Positions 27,633-34,938 of a DNA stretch of 34,938 bases are shown here, one piece after another. Origin of the DNA: Gammaproteobacteria bacterium (GTDB lineage Bacteria > Pseudomonadota > Gammaproteobacteria > JAADGQ01); contig WFXF01000009.1 of assembly GCA_015490755.1 (NCBI GenBank), positions 1 to 34,938 on the forward strand, given 5' to 3'. The stretch's first letter is position 1. The number at the start of each line of letters is the position of its first letter. A program made the position numbers and the translations under genes. The notes under the pieces are model-generated. The model ran no database searches and was not told the origin of the DNA. It saw nothing but the letters and a program-made list of their open reading frames with translations.

Positions 27633-27737
27633 GGTGATCTCCTTTGGGGCTGCTGCATTGGTATATGCACGTTTGTTGAATACTCTAGTCAAGAGGAATA
27701 TCGACAAAAGAGAGGAGATCTTTATTTTTAAAAGTGC

Positions 27738-28736
27738 TTAAATTTGGGATAAAACCAGTGAAGCTGCGGCTTCTATAAAGTCCGGTCTGCTATTAAGCGC
27801 AGGAATATAATGATATTTTTTACCCCCGGATTTAATAAAATATGATCGGTTTTCTACTGCAACTTCTTCCAGTGTCTCTAAACAGTCAGCACTAAATCCC
27901 GGGCAGATGATATCAATGCTTTTGGTGCCATTTTGGGCGAGCTCTTTAAGTGTTTCATCCGTATAGGGCTTTAACCACTCTGCGCGACCAAAGCGTGACT
28001 GAAAGGTGGCAAGCCATTGCCGCTCAGAAAGCCCCAGTTGCTGAGCAACGTTTTGTGCTGTTTCCATGCATTCATCGAAGTAGGGGTCACCCTGGGTGTG
28101 GTGATGTTTGGGGCAGCCATGAAAAGAGAGTATTAATTTCTCTGCCTGGCCGTGTTTTGTCCAATGCTCCTGAATTGAACTGCATAATGCATTGATATAT
28201 TTGGGGTGAGTGTAGTATCGGCTGATAAATTGCAAGTGAGGCAGATTACGCCAGGTTTTGAATGTATTTGCAATTTCATCGAAAGTAGATGCAGCGGTTG
28301 TGCATGAGTATTGAGGGTATAATGGTAAAACGATAATGCGTTTCACACCATGCTGTCTGAGTTTTTCCAGTGCTGAAGGGATGGATGGATTGCCGTAACG
28401 CATTCCCAGTTCGACTTTTGCTGTACCTCCCAGCCTTTTTTGCAGAGCATCTTTTTGTGCCCGGGATATGACGAGCAGAGGCGAACCTTCATCAGTCCAG
28501 ACTGACTTGTAAAGTTCGGCTGAGCGGCGTGGACGTGTGCGTAAAATAATGCCATGTAATATTAACCACCATGGAATACGTGGTATATCAACAATACGGG
28601 GATCCCATAAAAACTGTTTTAAATAGCGACGTACTGCTTTAGGTGTGGGCGCATCAGGGGTTCCTAAATTAGTGATTAAAACTCCCACGGATGAATCTTT
28701 ATCGTGCGTTGGATTATTATTGGTTATTTCAGTCAT
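27738..28736 (-). CDS. hemH: Ferrochelatase
   Basis: Ferrochelatase inserts ferrous iron into protoporphyrin IX, the last step of haem synthesis. The 332-residue protein (320 in E. coli) has the substrate region GVLITNLGTPDAPT, the catalytic-His motif LSFHGCPKHHH, then TFQSRFGRAEWLKPYT and CPGFSADCLETLEE with the conserved Glu. The ATG at 28736 is clear. The PDE gene follows with a gap of 30 bases to the end of its longest open frame, so the two may share a transcript. Haem supply matters for the two c-haem proteins encoded nearby, but hemH placement may be chance. Confidence 0.95.
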   Translation of the reverse strand: MTEITNNNPTHDKDSSVGVLITNLGTPDAPTPKAVRRYLKQFLWDPRIVDIPRIPWWLILHGIILRTRPRRSAELYKSVWTDEGSPLLVISRAQKDALQKRLGGTAKVELGMRYGNPSIPSALEKLRQHGVKRIIVLPLYPQYSCTTAASTFDEIANTFKTWRNLPHLQFISRYYTHPKYINALCSSIQEHWTKHGQAEKLILSFHGCPKHHHTQGDPYFDECMETAQNVAQQLGLSERQWLATFQSRFGRAEWLKPYTDETLKELAQNGTKSIDIICPGFSADCLETLEEVAVENRSYFIKSGGKKYHYIPALNSRPDFIEAAASLVLSQI

Positions 28737-28780
28737 GAGAGTTTACTTTTAGAAATTAATTAAGTTTTGATGTCTACTGC

Positions 28781-29221
28781 TCACAATGTGAGCTGGTCAA
28801 TGCCCCTATTGGCCAGTTCATCCGCTTTTTCATTTTCTGGGTGTCCAGAGTGCCCTTTGACCCACAGCCATTGAATATCATGAATATTCGTTGCCGCATC
28901 AAGGCGACGCCATAAATCATCATTTTTAACCGGTTTTTTATTGGCCGTTTTCCAGCCACGCTTTTTCCAGTTTACAATCCATTTACTGATGCCATCTTTG
29001 ACATATTTTGAATCGGTCGTCAGTTGGACGCGGCAGGGTTTTTTAAGTGACTCCAGACCCATGATCGCTGCCATAAGCTCCATACGATTATTGGTTGTGT
29101 GGTTTTCTCCACCAAAAATCTCTTTTTTATGGCCGTTATATTTTAATATTGCTCCCCAGCCTCCCGGGCCAGGGTTGCCACGGCATGCGCCATCAGTAAA
29201 AATTTCAACCATGATTGTCAC
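28781..29221 (-). CDS. rnhA: Ribonuclease HI
   Basis: RNase HI cuts the RNA strand of RNA-DNA hybrids. From GTG 29221 the protein has 146 residues, and the catalytic residues fall at D10, E48, D70, H124 and D134, the same numbers as in E. coli, which supports this start over ATG 29212. Motifs are [33 protein letters not shown] and [17 protein letters not shown]. The GTG overlaps the stop of the upstream methyltransferase, implying translational coupling. Confidence 0.95.
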   Translation of the reverse strand: MTIMVEIFTDGACRGNPGPGGWGAILKYNGHKKEIFGGENHTTNNRMELMAAIMGLESLKKPCRVQLTTDSKYVKDGISKWIVNWKKRGWKTANKKPVKNDDLWRRLDAATNIHDIQWLWVKGHSGHPENEKADELANRGIDQLTL

Positions 29222-29979
29222 TTTTTATTATCTGCTTTGTAATTTCTTAGTGTGGGTTGGCTGAGGCTTGAGGCGATTACTTTTTTTGGCCACCAACGAG
29301 GTTTGATCGGCGTGTAGGTGATCACTCGTTTTTTTGCGACCAACATATATGCGCCGCCGCATTGAGGATACCAGCGTGCGCCGGTTGATTCGAGAATTTT
29401 CAGGTTTTGCATTATTTTTTGTTGCTGGATCGGAGGGCGAAAGCAGTAGTTATGTTGTTCAACAATATCAAAGCCAACCTCTCTCAGCCATTGTTTAACA
29501 TGAGATATGCCGTGAAAGTGGCCACACCAGGGCGCATGGGTTTTTTGCTTTGAAAATACTTGCCACAGTCCAAGCAGACTGTACGGATTAAATCCGCAGA
29601 TAACAACGTGCCCTTCAGGAATTAATATTCGGTCTATTTCACACAAGACCTGGCCGGGTGATTGAGTCAGTTCGAGAGTGTGGTGGAGCAAAACAACATC
29701 AATACTGTCGGCGGTGATGGGCAGCGCATCATAACGGCCATACAGATGGATAAAATTTGAAGAACCGCTTGTATCTTTAGATAGAACCATGTGGTGTTTA
29801 ATCTGGCTGACCTGGTGTAAATTCCGGCTTGTTAATTGCTCGATTTGAAGCAGCTCGTAACCAAATAACCTGGAAAGGGCTTCATCAATTAGTACCTGCT
29901 CCGTTTCCAGCACATGCTGGCCAATGGCGCTGGAATACCAGCGTCGCATTTTTTGCAGCATTAACAGTTCAGGCATCAA
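29218..29979 (-). CDS. SAM-dependent methyltransferase, YafS-like
   Basis: The 253-residue protein has a class I methyltransferase core: the strand [32 protein letters not shown] (about 78-110) corresponds to motifs II-IV, then [21 protein letters not shown]. The usual glycine-rich motif I is not obvious, as in the Methyltransf_11-like YafS group. It lies directly upstream of rnhA, as yafS does in E. coli. The substrate is unknown. The last four bases overlap rnhA. Confidence 0.8.
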   Translation of the reverse strand: MMPELLMLQKMRRWYSSAIGQHVLETEQVLIDEALSRLFGYELLQIEQLTSRNLHQVSQIKHHMVLSKDTSGSSNFIHLYGRYDALPITADSIDVVLLHHTLELTQSPGQVLCEIDRILIPEGHVVICGFNPYSLLGLWQVFSKQKTHAPWCGHFHGISHVKQWLREVGFDIVEQHNYCFRPPIQQQKIMQNLKILESTGARWYPQCGGAYMLVAKKRVITYTPIKPRWWPKKVIASSLSQPTLRNYKADNKK

Positions 29980-30052
29980 TTTACATCCCTTTATTTAAAT
30001 AGTAGTTACAGGCAGAATGTCGTCAGTTTAGTTTATAGATAAAAAAAACACT

Positions 30053-31927
30053 ATGGCGTTATTAAATTTAAGAGATATTTGTGTCAGTTATGGCGGCCCG
30101 TTATTGCTTGATCATGTCAATTTTCAGATCAATGCAGGGGAACGGCTCTGTTTGATTGGGCGTAATGGCGAAGGTAAATCGACTTTGATGAAGTTGATTG
30201 CTGGTGAAATTGTCGCTGATGATGGCCTGATTGAGTGTTCGCAGAGTATAAAAATTGCGAAGCTCGCTCAGGAGGTGCCACAAAACATTGAGCAATCTGT
30301 TTATGAAGTGGTGGCGGCAGGTTTGGGGCACGTTGGACAGCTTTTGAGTGACTATCATGAAGTGTTGAGCCAGCTCGAAGCGGGAGAGGATGTACTGGAT
30401 CAGCTTGAAAAAGTTCAACATGAGCTGGAGTCACATGATGGATGGTTGTTGCAACAGAGAGTTGATTCAGTGCTGACTCGGCTTGATCTGGATGCAGAGC
30501 TTTCATTTGCGGGTCTTTCAGGGGGACTTAAACGGCGGGTTTTGCTGGCACAAGCTTTAGTCACCGAACCTGATTTGTTGTTGCTGGATGAGCCAACCAA
30601 CCATCTGGACATTGCTTCGATTGATTGGCTTGAGGCCTTTTTATTGGGTTACAAAGGTGCGTTACTGTTTGTGACTCATGACCGAATGCTGTTGCAAAAA
30701 CTGGCGACACGGATGATCGAACTGGATCGGGGGCAACTCACCAGTTGGCCGGGTGACTATCATGCCTATTTACGCCATAAAGAAGAGATGCTTGATGCTG
30801 AAGCATCGCAGCGAGCCAAATTTGATAAAAAACTGGCAAAAGAGGAGGTGTGGATTCGTCAGGGAATTAAGGCCCGTCGCACACGCAACGAAGGGCGAGT
30901 GCGTGAACTGGAAGCTTTGCGAAAACAGGCGGGTGAACGGCGTATGCGTTCGGGTACGGCAAAGATACAGATGCAAGAAGCAATACGTTCTGGGAAATTG
31001 GTCGTTGAAGTTGAAAATGTCAGCTTTGAATATCCCGAAAAAATATGTATGCGTAATTTTAGTACGACGATCATACGAGGCGATAAAATTGGCATCATTG
31101 GCCCTAATGGATCAGGTAAAACCACACTGTTACAAATTTTACTGGGAAAACTGGAGCCACAATCAGGGCGGGTCGAGTTAGGCACACGTTTGCAGGTTGC
31201 CTATTTTGATCAGCTTAGAAGCCAGCTTGATGAAGAGAAAAGTGTACAGGATAACGTGGCTGAAAATGGCGATGAACTGATGATTGATGGCAAGCCACGC
31301 CATGTGATGGGTTACTTGCAGGACTTTTTGTTCAGCCCCGAGCGGGTTAGAACGCCAGTTAAAGCACTGTCGGGTGGAGAGCGAAATCGGCTGCTGCTTG
31401 CCAAGTTGTTTACCAAGCCTGCCAACGTTCTTGTGATGGATGAGCCGACGAATGATCTTGATGTGGAGACGCTGGAGCTATTAGAGTCCCGCTTGGTAGC
31501 TTACACAGGCACATTACTGCTGGTGAGTCATGACCGTGTCTTTCTCAATAATGTGGTGACGAGTACGTTAGTGCTTGAAGGAGAAGGTCAGATCAGCGAA
31601 TACGTGGGTGGCTATGATGATTGGCTCAGGCAGCGGCCACAGATTGAAACAAAAGCTCCGGTAAAAGAGAAAAAGTCTCAAGTGGCAGCTAAACCAGAGA
31701 GTAATAAACCAGTTAAATTGAGTTACAAAGAGCAGCAGGAGCTGGAGGCTTTACCACAACTGATCGAATCTTTGGAAAAAGAGCAAGAGGCTTTGAATCA
31801 AGCGATGGCGGATCCCGGTTTTTATAAAAAAGAGGTGGATGTGATCGCGGAATCTTCAAGCCGACTTTCAGCGATCAGTGACGAACTGGCCAAAGCTTAC
31901 AGTCGCTGGGAAATATTAGATGCCTGA
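30053..31927 (+). CDS. uup: ABC-F family ATPase Uup
   Basis: ABC-F proteins have two fused ATP-binding domains and no membrane part; they act on the ribosome or, for Uup, also influence DNA branch processing and transposon excision. The 624-residue protein has Walker A GRNGEGKST, signature LSGGLKRR and Walker B LLLLDEPTNHLD in domain 1. The P-site tRNA-interaction linker contains EEVWIRQGIKARRTRNEGRVRELEAL. Domain 2 has GPNGSGKTT, LSGGERNR and VLVMDEPTNDLD. A lysine-rich stretch and a coiled-coil C-terminal domain (about 545-624) mark it as Uup and not EttA or YheS. Transcribed away from the methyltransferase. Confidence 0.93.
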   Translation: MALLNLRDICVSYGGPLLLDHVNFQINAGERLCLIGRNGEGKSTLMKLIAGEIVADDGLIECSQSIKIAKLAQEVPQNIEQSVYEVVAAGLGHVGQLLSDYHEVLSQLEAGEDVLDQLEKVQHELESHDGWLLQQRVDSVLTRLDLDAELSFAGLSGGLKRRVLLAQALVTEPDLLLLDEPTNHLDIASIDWLEAFLLGYKGALLFVTHDRMLLQKLATRMIELDRGQLTSWPGDYHAYLRHKEEMLDAEASQRAKFDKKLAKEEVWIRQGIKARRTRNEGRVRELEALRKQAGERRMRSGTAKIQMQEAIRSGKLVVEVENVSFEYPEKICMRNFSTTIIRGDKIGIIGPNGSGKTTLLQILLGKLEPQSGRVELGTRLQVAYFDQLRSQLDEEKSVQDNVAENGDELMIDGKPRHVMGYLQDFLFSPERVRTPVKALSGGERNRLLLAKLFTKPANVLVMDEPTNDLDVETLELLESRLVAYTGTLLLVSHDRVFLNNVVTSTLVLEGEGQISEYVGGYDDWLRQRPQIETKAPVKEKKSQVAAKPESNKPVKLSYKEQQELEALPQLIESLEKEQEALNQAMADPGFYKKEVDVIAESSSRLSAISDELAKAYSRWEILDA

Positions 31928-31942
31928 TTGGGCGGGAGAAAA

Positions 31943-32617
31943 ATGATGAATGTACTGATTACAGGAGCCAATCGAGGCATTGGTCTGGGTTTTGTTAAAT
32001 ACTACTTGAATCAAGGCTGTAAGGTCTGGGGCTGTTATCGAAGTGACCTGGGTGGCCTGGCGGATATTGAGTCGTCTGACTTGCACACTGTTCAGTGGGA
32101 TGTTCAGGAAGAGAAGAGAGCAGCAGAGCTTGCGCAAATGGGTCTGCCTGACTCACTGGATTTATTAATTAACAATGCGGGTGTTTATGGCGCTAACCAG
32201 TCATTTGAAACGGTCACAACTGAAACCATGAAAACCGTGTTTGATATTGATTGTCTGGGTGCACTTCGAGTCGCGCAAGCACTTAAACCACGTATCGAAA
32301 AAGCACGGGGTACGATTGCTAATTTAAGCTCAAAAATGGGCTCGTCAGACGATAATAGCAGCGGCGGCTGTTACGCGTATCGAGCGGCAAAAGCGGCGCT
32401 GGTGATTGTTTCCAAATCAATGGCGATTGATTTGGCTGAGTATGGCATTCAGGTGATTACGTTACATCCAGGCTGGGTGCGTACTGATATGACGGGTCAT
32501 GGAGGATTGATTGATGTGACTCAATCTGTTGCGGGAATGACCGATGTGATTCATCGTATTGATGAGTATGAGCGCGGTGCATTTGTGGCATTTGATGGGA
32601 AGATTGTGCCTTATTAA
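31943..32617 (+). CDS. Short-chain dehydrogenase/reductase
   Basis: This is an NAD(P)-dependent oxidoreductase of the classical SDR family with unknown substrate. From ATG 31943 it has 224 residues; the second ATG at 31946 is equally possible (GGGAG lies 4 or 7 bases upstream). The nucleotide-binding TGANRGIG is near the N terminus, NNAGVYG in the middle, and the catalytic pair is in YAYRAAKAAL (YxxxK) preceded by a Ser in NLSSKMGSS. The overall form resembles the C-factor/CsgA-like short SDRs. It lies 15 bases after uup and may be co-transcribed. Confidence 0.85.
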   Translation: MMNVLITGANRGIGLGFVKYYLNQGCKVWGCYRSDLGGLADIESSDLHTVQWDVQEEKRAAELAQMGLPDSLDLLINNAGVYGANQSFETVTTETMKTVFDIDCLGALRVAQALKPRIEKARGTIANLSSKMGSSDDNSSGGCYAYRAAKAALVIVSKSMAIDLAEYGIQVITLHPGWVRTDMTGHGGLIDVTQSVAGMTDVIHRIDEYERGAFVAFDGKIVPY

Positions 32618-32827
32618 CGGTGCCAGGATATTTTATGTATGGTTATTCCTTGGTGTTGCTTTGAACCGGCAGCAGTGTATCGTTTTATGGTTGTATTACG
32701 AAAGAAAAGGTCATAATTCAATCCATATTGAATCAGAGGCAGCTACGGAGTAGCTTACGGAAGCTCTGGTCAAGTCTGGATGAAAGGTTTGATCAGAGCT
32801 TTCCGAATCGGAATGCAAGGGCTATTT
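32618..32827. other. Convergent intergenic region with two hairpins
   Basis: This 210-base gap between the dehydrogenase and the cytochrome has no gene I can support. It holds AGCTAC/GTAGCT (32741-32755, 3-base loop). It also holds a larger imperfect hairpin, CGGAAGCTCTGGTCAA (32758-32773) against 32789-32805, with one bulge and one mismatch. No T tract follows either, so they are not typical terminators, though they may block transcript ends from both sides. Confidence 0.5.
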
Positions 32828-34684
32828 TTATCTTCCTCCCCAGCCCCATAAAGACCACCAGCTCCAGATACTCCACCATGATGGTCGGCCGTTTCCGGCA
32901 TCGTTGCAATCAATATCAGAAGATGCCTTACCAAACAGTCCATTAATGGTGATCCCGCTGATACCTTCACTACAACTGGCAACCACCCTGTTATCTGACC
33001 ATGAATCAACAGAACAGTAAACGCTGCTTTCATCATATATCCCCAGATTATTTGCACCATCCACGTATTTATCACCAAACCCTGATCCTGTGATGGTTGC
33101 TGTACCATCGTCACAAAGGGCTGAATTGATTCTGGTTTCACGAGTCACCAGAAAACTGATGGCAGGACTATATACGGCATAACCGCCTCGACCTCTGACA
33201 ACAGAGAGTTCGTAGTTGTCAGCAACAATATTTTTTGGAAGAGTGGTTCGGGCAGATGTAAAATCATTTTCCAGCATTGCAACTTCAGTGATCCGACCAT
33301 CTGTTCCTGTCAGCTCCAGCCGTGTACTCGGGCCGTTTAAACTGGTTCCTTTAATGAAAATTTCGGTTTCTTTACCTTCTATTGCAACGGTCACATTTAT
33401 TTCAGCAATATTGGCTGCTGTGCCAGGGAAACTAATCATTTCATCCAGAGACCGTGCGCTGGCAGCACGATAAGTGTTTCCACTCCTGTAGTTGAGGTGA
33501 CATCCATTGCAATTAAGAGTATTGCCTACATGACCCATAAAAGGAGGATCCTGGCCTATATTAATGCCATCCCCCTCAGCATCGAACTCAATAGCATGCA
33601 GAGTGCTGATGCCATGACACACTTCGCAGCCGCGGATTGTATAATCAGGAGGATCAAAAGGAGCATGGCAAAGATCACAGCCATGAACTGACCCACTGCC
33701 TGGTTGTCCGACTCCAGTGCTATGGTGATTAGACATATTGCTGCCAATATCACTTTTAGCAAGTCCGGTACCAGCTTGCACTGCATCTCCCGGATTCTCT
33801 CCTCCAAAATGGCAATGTTCACAATTACCTGTACGGCGGCCACCTTCCACGCCATCTGGAACGAGTATTGCCTTTATCTTGCCACTGGTATCCTTCTCAT
33901 ATCTGTAACGAGGCGGATTGATATTAAACTGGCCATCAAGTACCTCTGGATTATAATAGCGCTCACCGAAATCGGGGCAATCGGAAAAGATGAATTTAAG
34001 CATAGGGATCCAGTTTTCACTATCATAATTATCACCAGGCCATGGTGTGATCATCGAAATATCATAAAAATTACGATCTCCATCAGAGGCCACTTCTCCA
34101 CAACGACGCGCTTTTCCAGGATCAGGTGCATAAACGGGATCAGGAATACGATGTTCACCAGTAGCATCATTCACCAAACTGCCATGGCATGTATGGCATA
34201 ACTTTTTTTGTGCCTTGTCTGTCAGATGGTGAACAGTTGCAATCAATTTACCATCTCTTTTTTTCTGCTCATGGCAATTGAGGCAATCACGAAACTGGGG
34301 GGATGATGGTTCTTCAGCAAATGCAAAATAGCCTCCTAATGGCCTTGAGGTATCTTCAACCCAGTCAATCAAGTGACAAGTGATGCATTTATGGGTTCCA
34401 TCAGGCGATTTTTCAGGGTATTGCGATGCAGTAAATTCCATATCAATAGGTGTATCAACCCGAAGGTGATGTCTGTCTGGTAAGTAACCTGTCTTAACAG
34501 GAGCAGGGGCATTTTCCGGGTCTCCATGACATACAAGACAGGTCTGAAATGTCATGTCTGAAAACTTTCCATCAGGTATGCCCAGATTTTGATTTACTGG
34601 CGGTGGAGGTAATTTGGCCCAGGTTTGGCCTGTTGTAATCATAAAAGCCGTTAGTAATATTATTTTTATGGCTATTTTTAGCAT
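32828..34684 (-). CDS. Secreted eight-haem cytochrome c with TIG-like C-terminal part
   Basis: The 618-residue protein has a signal peptide (about 1-23, ending TWA). It has eight CxxCH motifs, at residues 49, 100, 134, 163, 288, 336, 353 and 392 (first Cys), so eight c-type haems in the periplasm or outside the cell. Additional His residues (for example HRI, NHH) could be distal ligands. From about 400 to 595 there are no haem motifs; two Ig/TIG-like stretches occur (INVTVAIEGKETEIFIKG, ATITGSGFGD) and several extra Cys. The last 20 residues hold seven Trp and end GWGGR. It does not match the well-known octahaem reductases by arrangement that I can see; the function is probably electron transfer or redox catalysis, partner unknown. 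Confidence 0.85.
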   Translation of the reverse strand: MLKIAIKIILLTAFMITTGQTWAKLPPPPVNQNLGIPDGKFSDMTFQTCLVCHGDPENAPAPVKTGYLPDRHHLRVDTPIDMEFTASQYPEKSPDGTHKCITCHLIDWVEDTSRPLGGYFAFAEEPSSPQFRDCLNCHEQKKRDGKLIATVHHLTDKAQKKLCHTCHGSLVNDATGEHRIPDPVYAPDPGKARRCGEVASDGDRNFYDISMITPWPGDNYDSENWIPMLKFIFSDCPDFGERYYNPEVLDGQFNINPPRYRYEKDTSGKIKAILVPDGVEGGRRTGNCEHCHFGGENPGDAVQAGTGLAKSDIGSNMSNHHSTGVGQPGSGSVHGCDLCHAPFDPPDYTIRGCEVCHGISTLHAIEFDAEGDGINIGQDPPFMGHVGNTLNCNGCHLNYRSGNTYRAASARSLDEMISFPGTAANIAEINVTVAIEGKETEIFIKGTSLNGPSTRLELTGTDGRITEVAMLENDFTSARTTLPKNIVADNYELSVVRGRGGYAVYSPAISFLVTRETRINSALCDDGTATITGSGFGDKYVDGANNLGIYDESSVYCSVDSWSDNRVVASCSEGISGITINGLFGKASSDIDCNDAGNGRPSWWSIWSWWSLWGWGGR

Positions 34685-34840
34685 GGGAACGCCTGACTAC
34701 ATTATGAAAAAAATATTTATACAGTAGGGTTATCGTCCAATGATAAAATTTATTTACAGGTTACACGTCATATTGATACTTTAAGCTTTGATCTGTTCAA
34801 ATTTCTGGCTCTATGTGATTTATAGTGGGTGGTAACGTAG
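34685..34840 (-). other. Upstream region of the cytochrome gene
   Basis: AT-rich leader for the minus-strand cytochrome gene. A TATAAA (minus strand, 34716-34721) could be its -10 element; no good -35 is seen at the right distance. CAGGCG lies about 7 bases before the ATG as a weak ribosome binding site. No other gene is apparent. Confidence 0.3.
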
Positions 34841-34866
34841 GTCGGGTTAGCGCAGCGTAACCCGAC
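34841..34866. repeat. REP-like palindrome
   Basis: GTCGGGTTA (34841-34849) and TAACCCGAC (34858-34866) are perfect 9-bp arms; the inner CGC-A-GCG extends the stem with a bulged G. Palindromes of this GTCGGGTTA type recur between genes in many proteobacterial genomes and behave like REP elements. Only one copy is seen in this window. The remaining 72 bases to the window end show no gene. Confidence 0.65.
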
Positions 34867-34938
34867 ATGATGGAAAGGAAGGTGTTAGCGGCGGATGTGG
34901 ATAGTGAATGAGTTGTGGCTTGCTGGATTGGTGTCATG

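Noticed and set aside
33704-34201. A 165-codon plus-strand frame opposite the cytochrome gene
   Set aside because: The minus strand holds eight in-phase CxxCH motifs and a signal peptide, so the plus frame is a shadow.
1-34938. CRISPR arrays, tRNA or rRNA genes, insertion sequences
   Set aside because: No regularly spaced repeats, cloverleaf-type sequences, rRNA segments or transposase genes were recognised. XerD here is the housekeeping recombinase, not an integrase.

Overview
The window is bacterial chromosome, most likely from a gammaproteobacterium with modest G+C. The proteins of the S10, spc and alpha operons, plus XerD, DsbC, Uup and RNase HI, read as close relatives of the Enterobacterales/Pseudomonas versions. 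In RNase HI even the catalytic residue numbers match E. coli. A c-type haem chemoreceptor and an eight-haem cytochrome suggest a respiratory, redox-responsive lifestyle. I cannot name a genus from the sequence alone.

Layout. (1) 2-14277: tuf followed by an almost uninterrupted S10-spc-alpha ribosomal superoperon (rpsJ to rplQ, with secY and rpoA), closed by a strong terminator. The order is canonical except that rpsD, expected between rpsK and rpoA, is missing. (2) 14315-15958: xerD and dsbC. (3) 16164-25831: seven tightly packed genes in the exact order of the Pseudomonas wsp surface-sensing operon (wspA-B-C-D-E-F-R), ending in a diguanylate cyclase and a terminator. (4) 25887-29979, minus strand: a PAS-GGDEF-EAL protein with an intact EAL and a broken GGDEF, then hemH, rnhA and a YafS-like methyltransferase (listed in coordinate order; transcription runs the other way). 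(5) 30053-32617, plus strand: uup (ABC-F) and a short-chain dehydrogenase. (6) 32828-34684, minus strand: a secreted eight-haem cytochrome c with a C-terminal TIG-like part and a Trp-rich tail, then a short palindromic repeat.

The most interesting system is the Wsp-type cluster. Its order, domain make-up and signalling-tip sequence match the pathway in which a membrane receptor drives a CheA-type kinase (WspE) to phosphorylate the diguanylate cyclase WspR. Two things depart from the well-studied version. The receptor's periplasmic domain carries a single CxxCH haem c site, which points to redox, oxygen or NO sensing. The kinase carries three tandem HPt repeats; the first has lost its phospho-accepting His (Tyr instead) and about 16 residues. 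The neighbouring convergent EAL protein is a candidate for removing the c-di-GMP that WspR makes. Inferred model: redox or gas signal -> haem-WspA -> WspE -> WspR -> c-di-GMP -> attachment or biofilm, with WspC/WspF setting receptor methylation.
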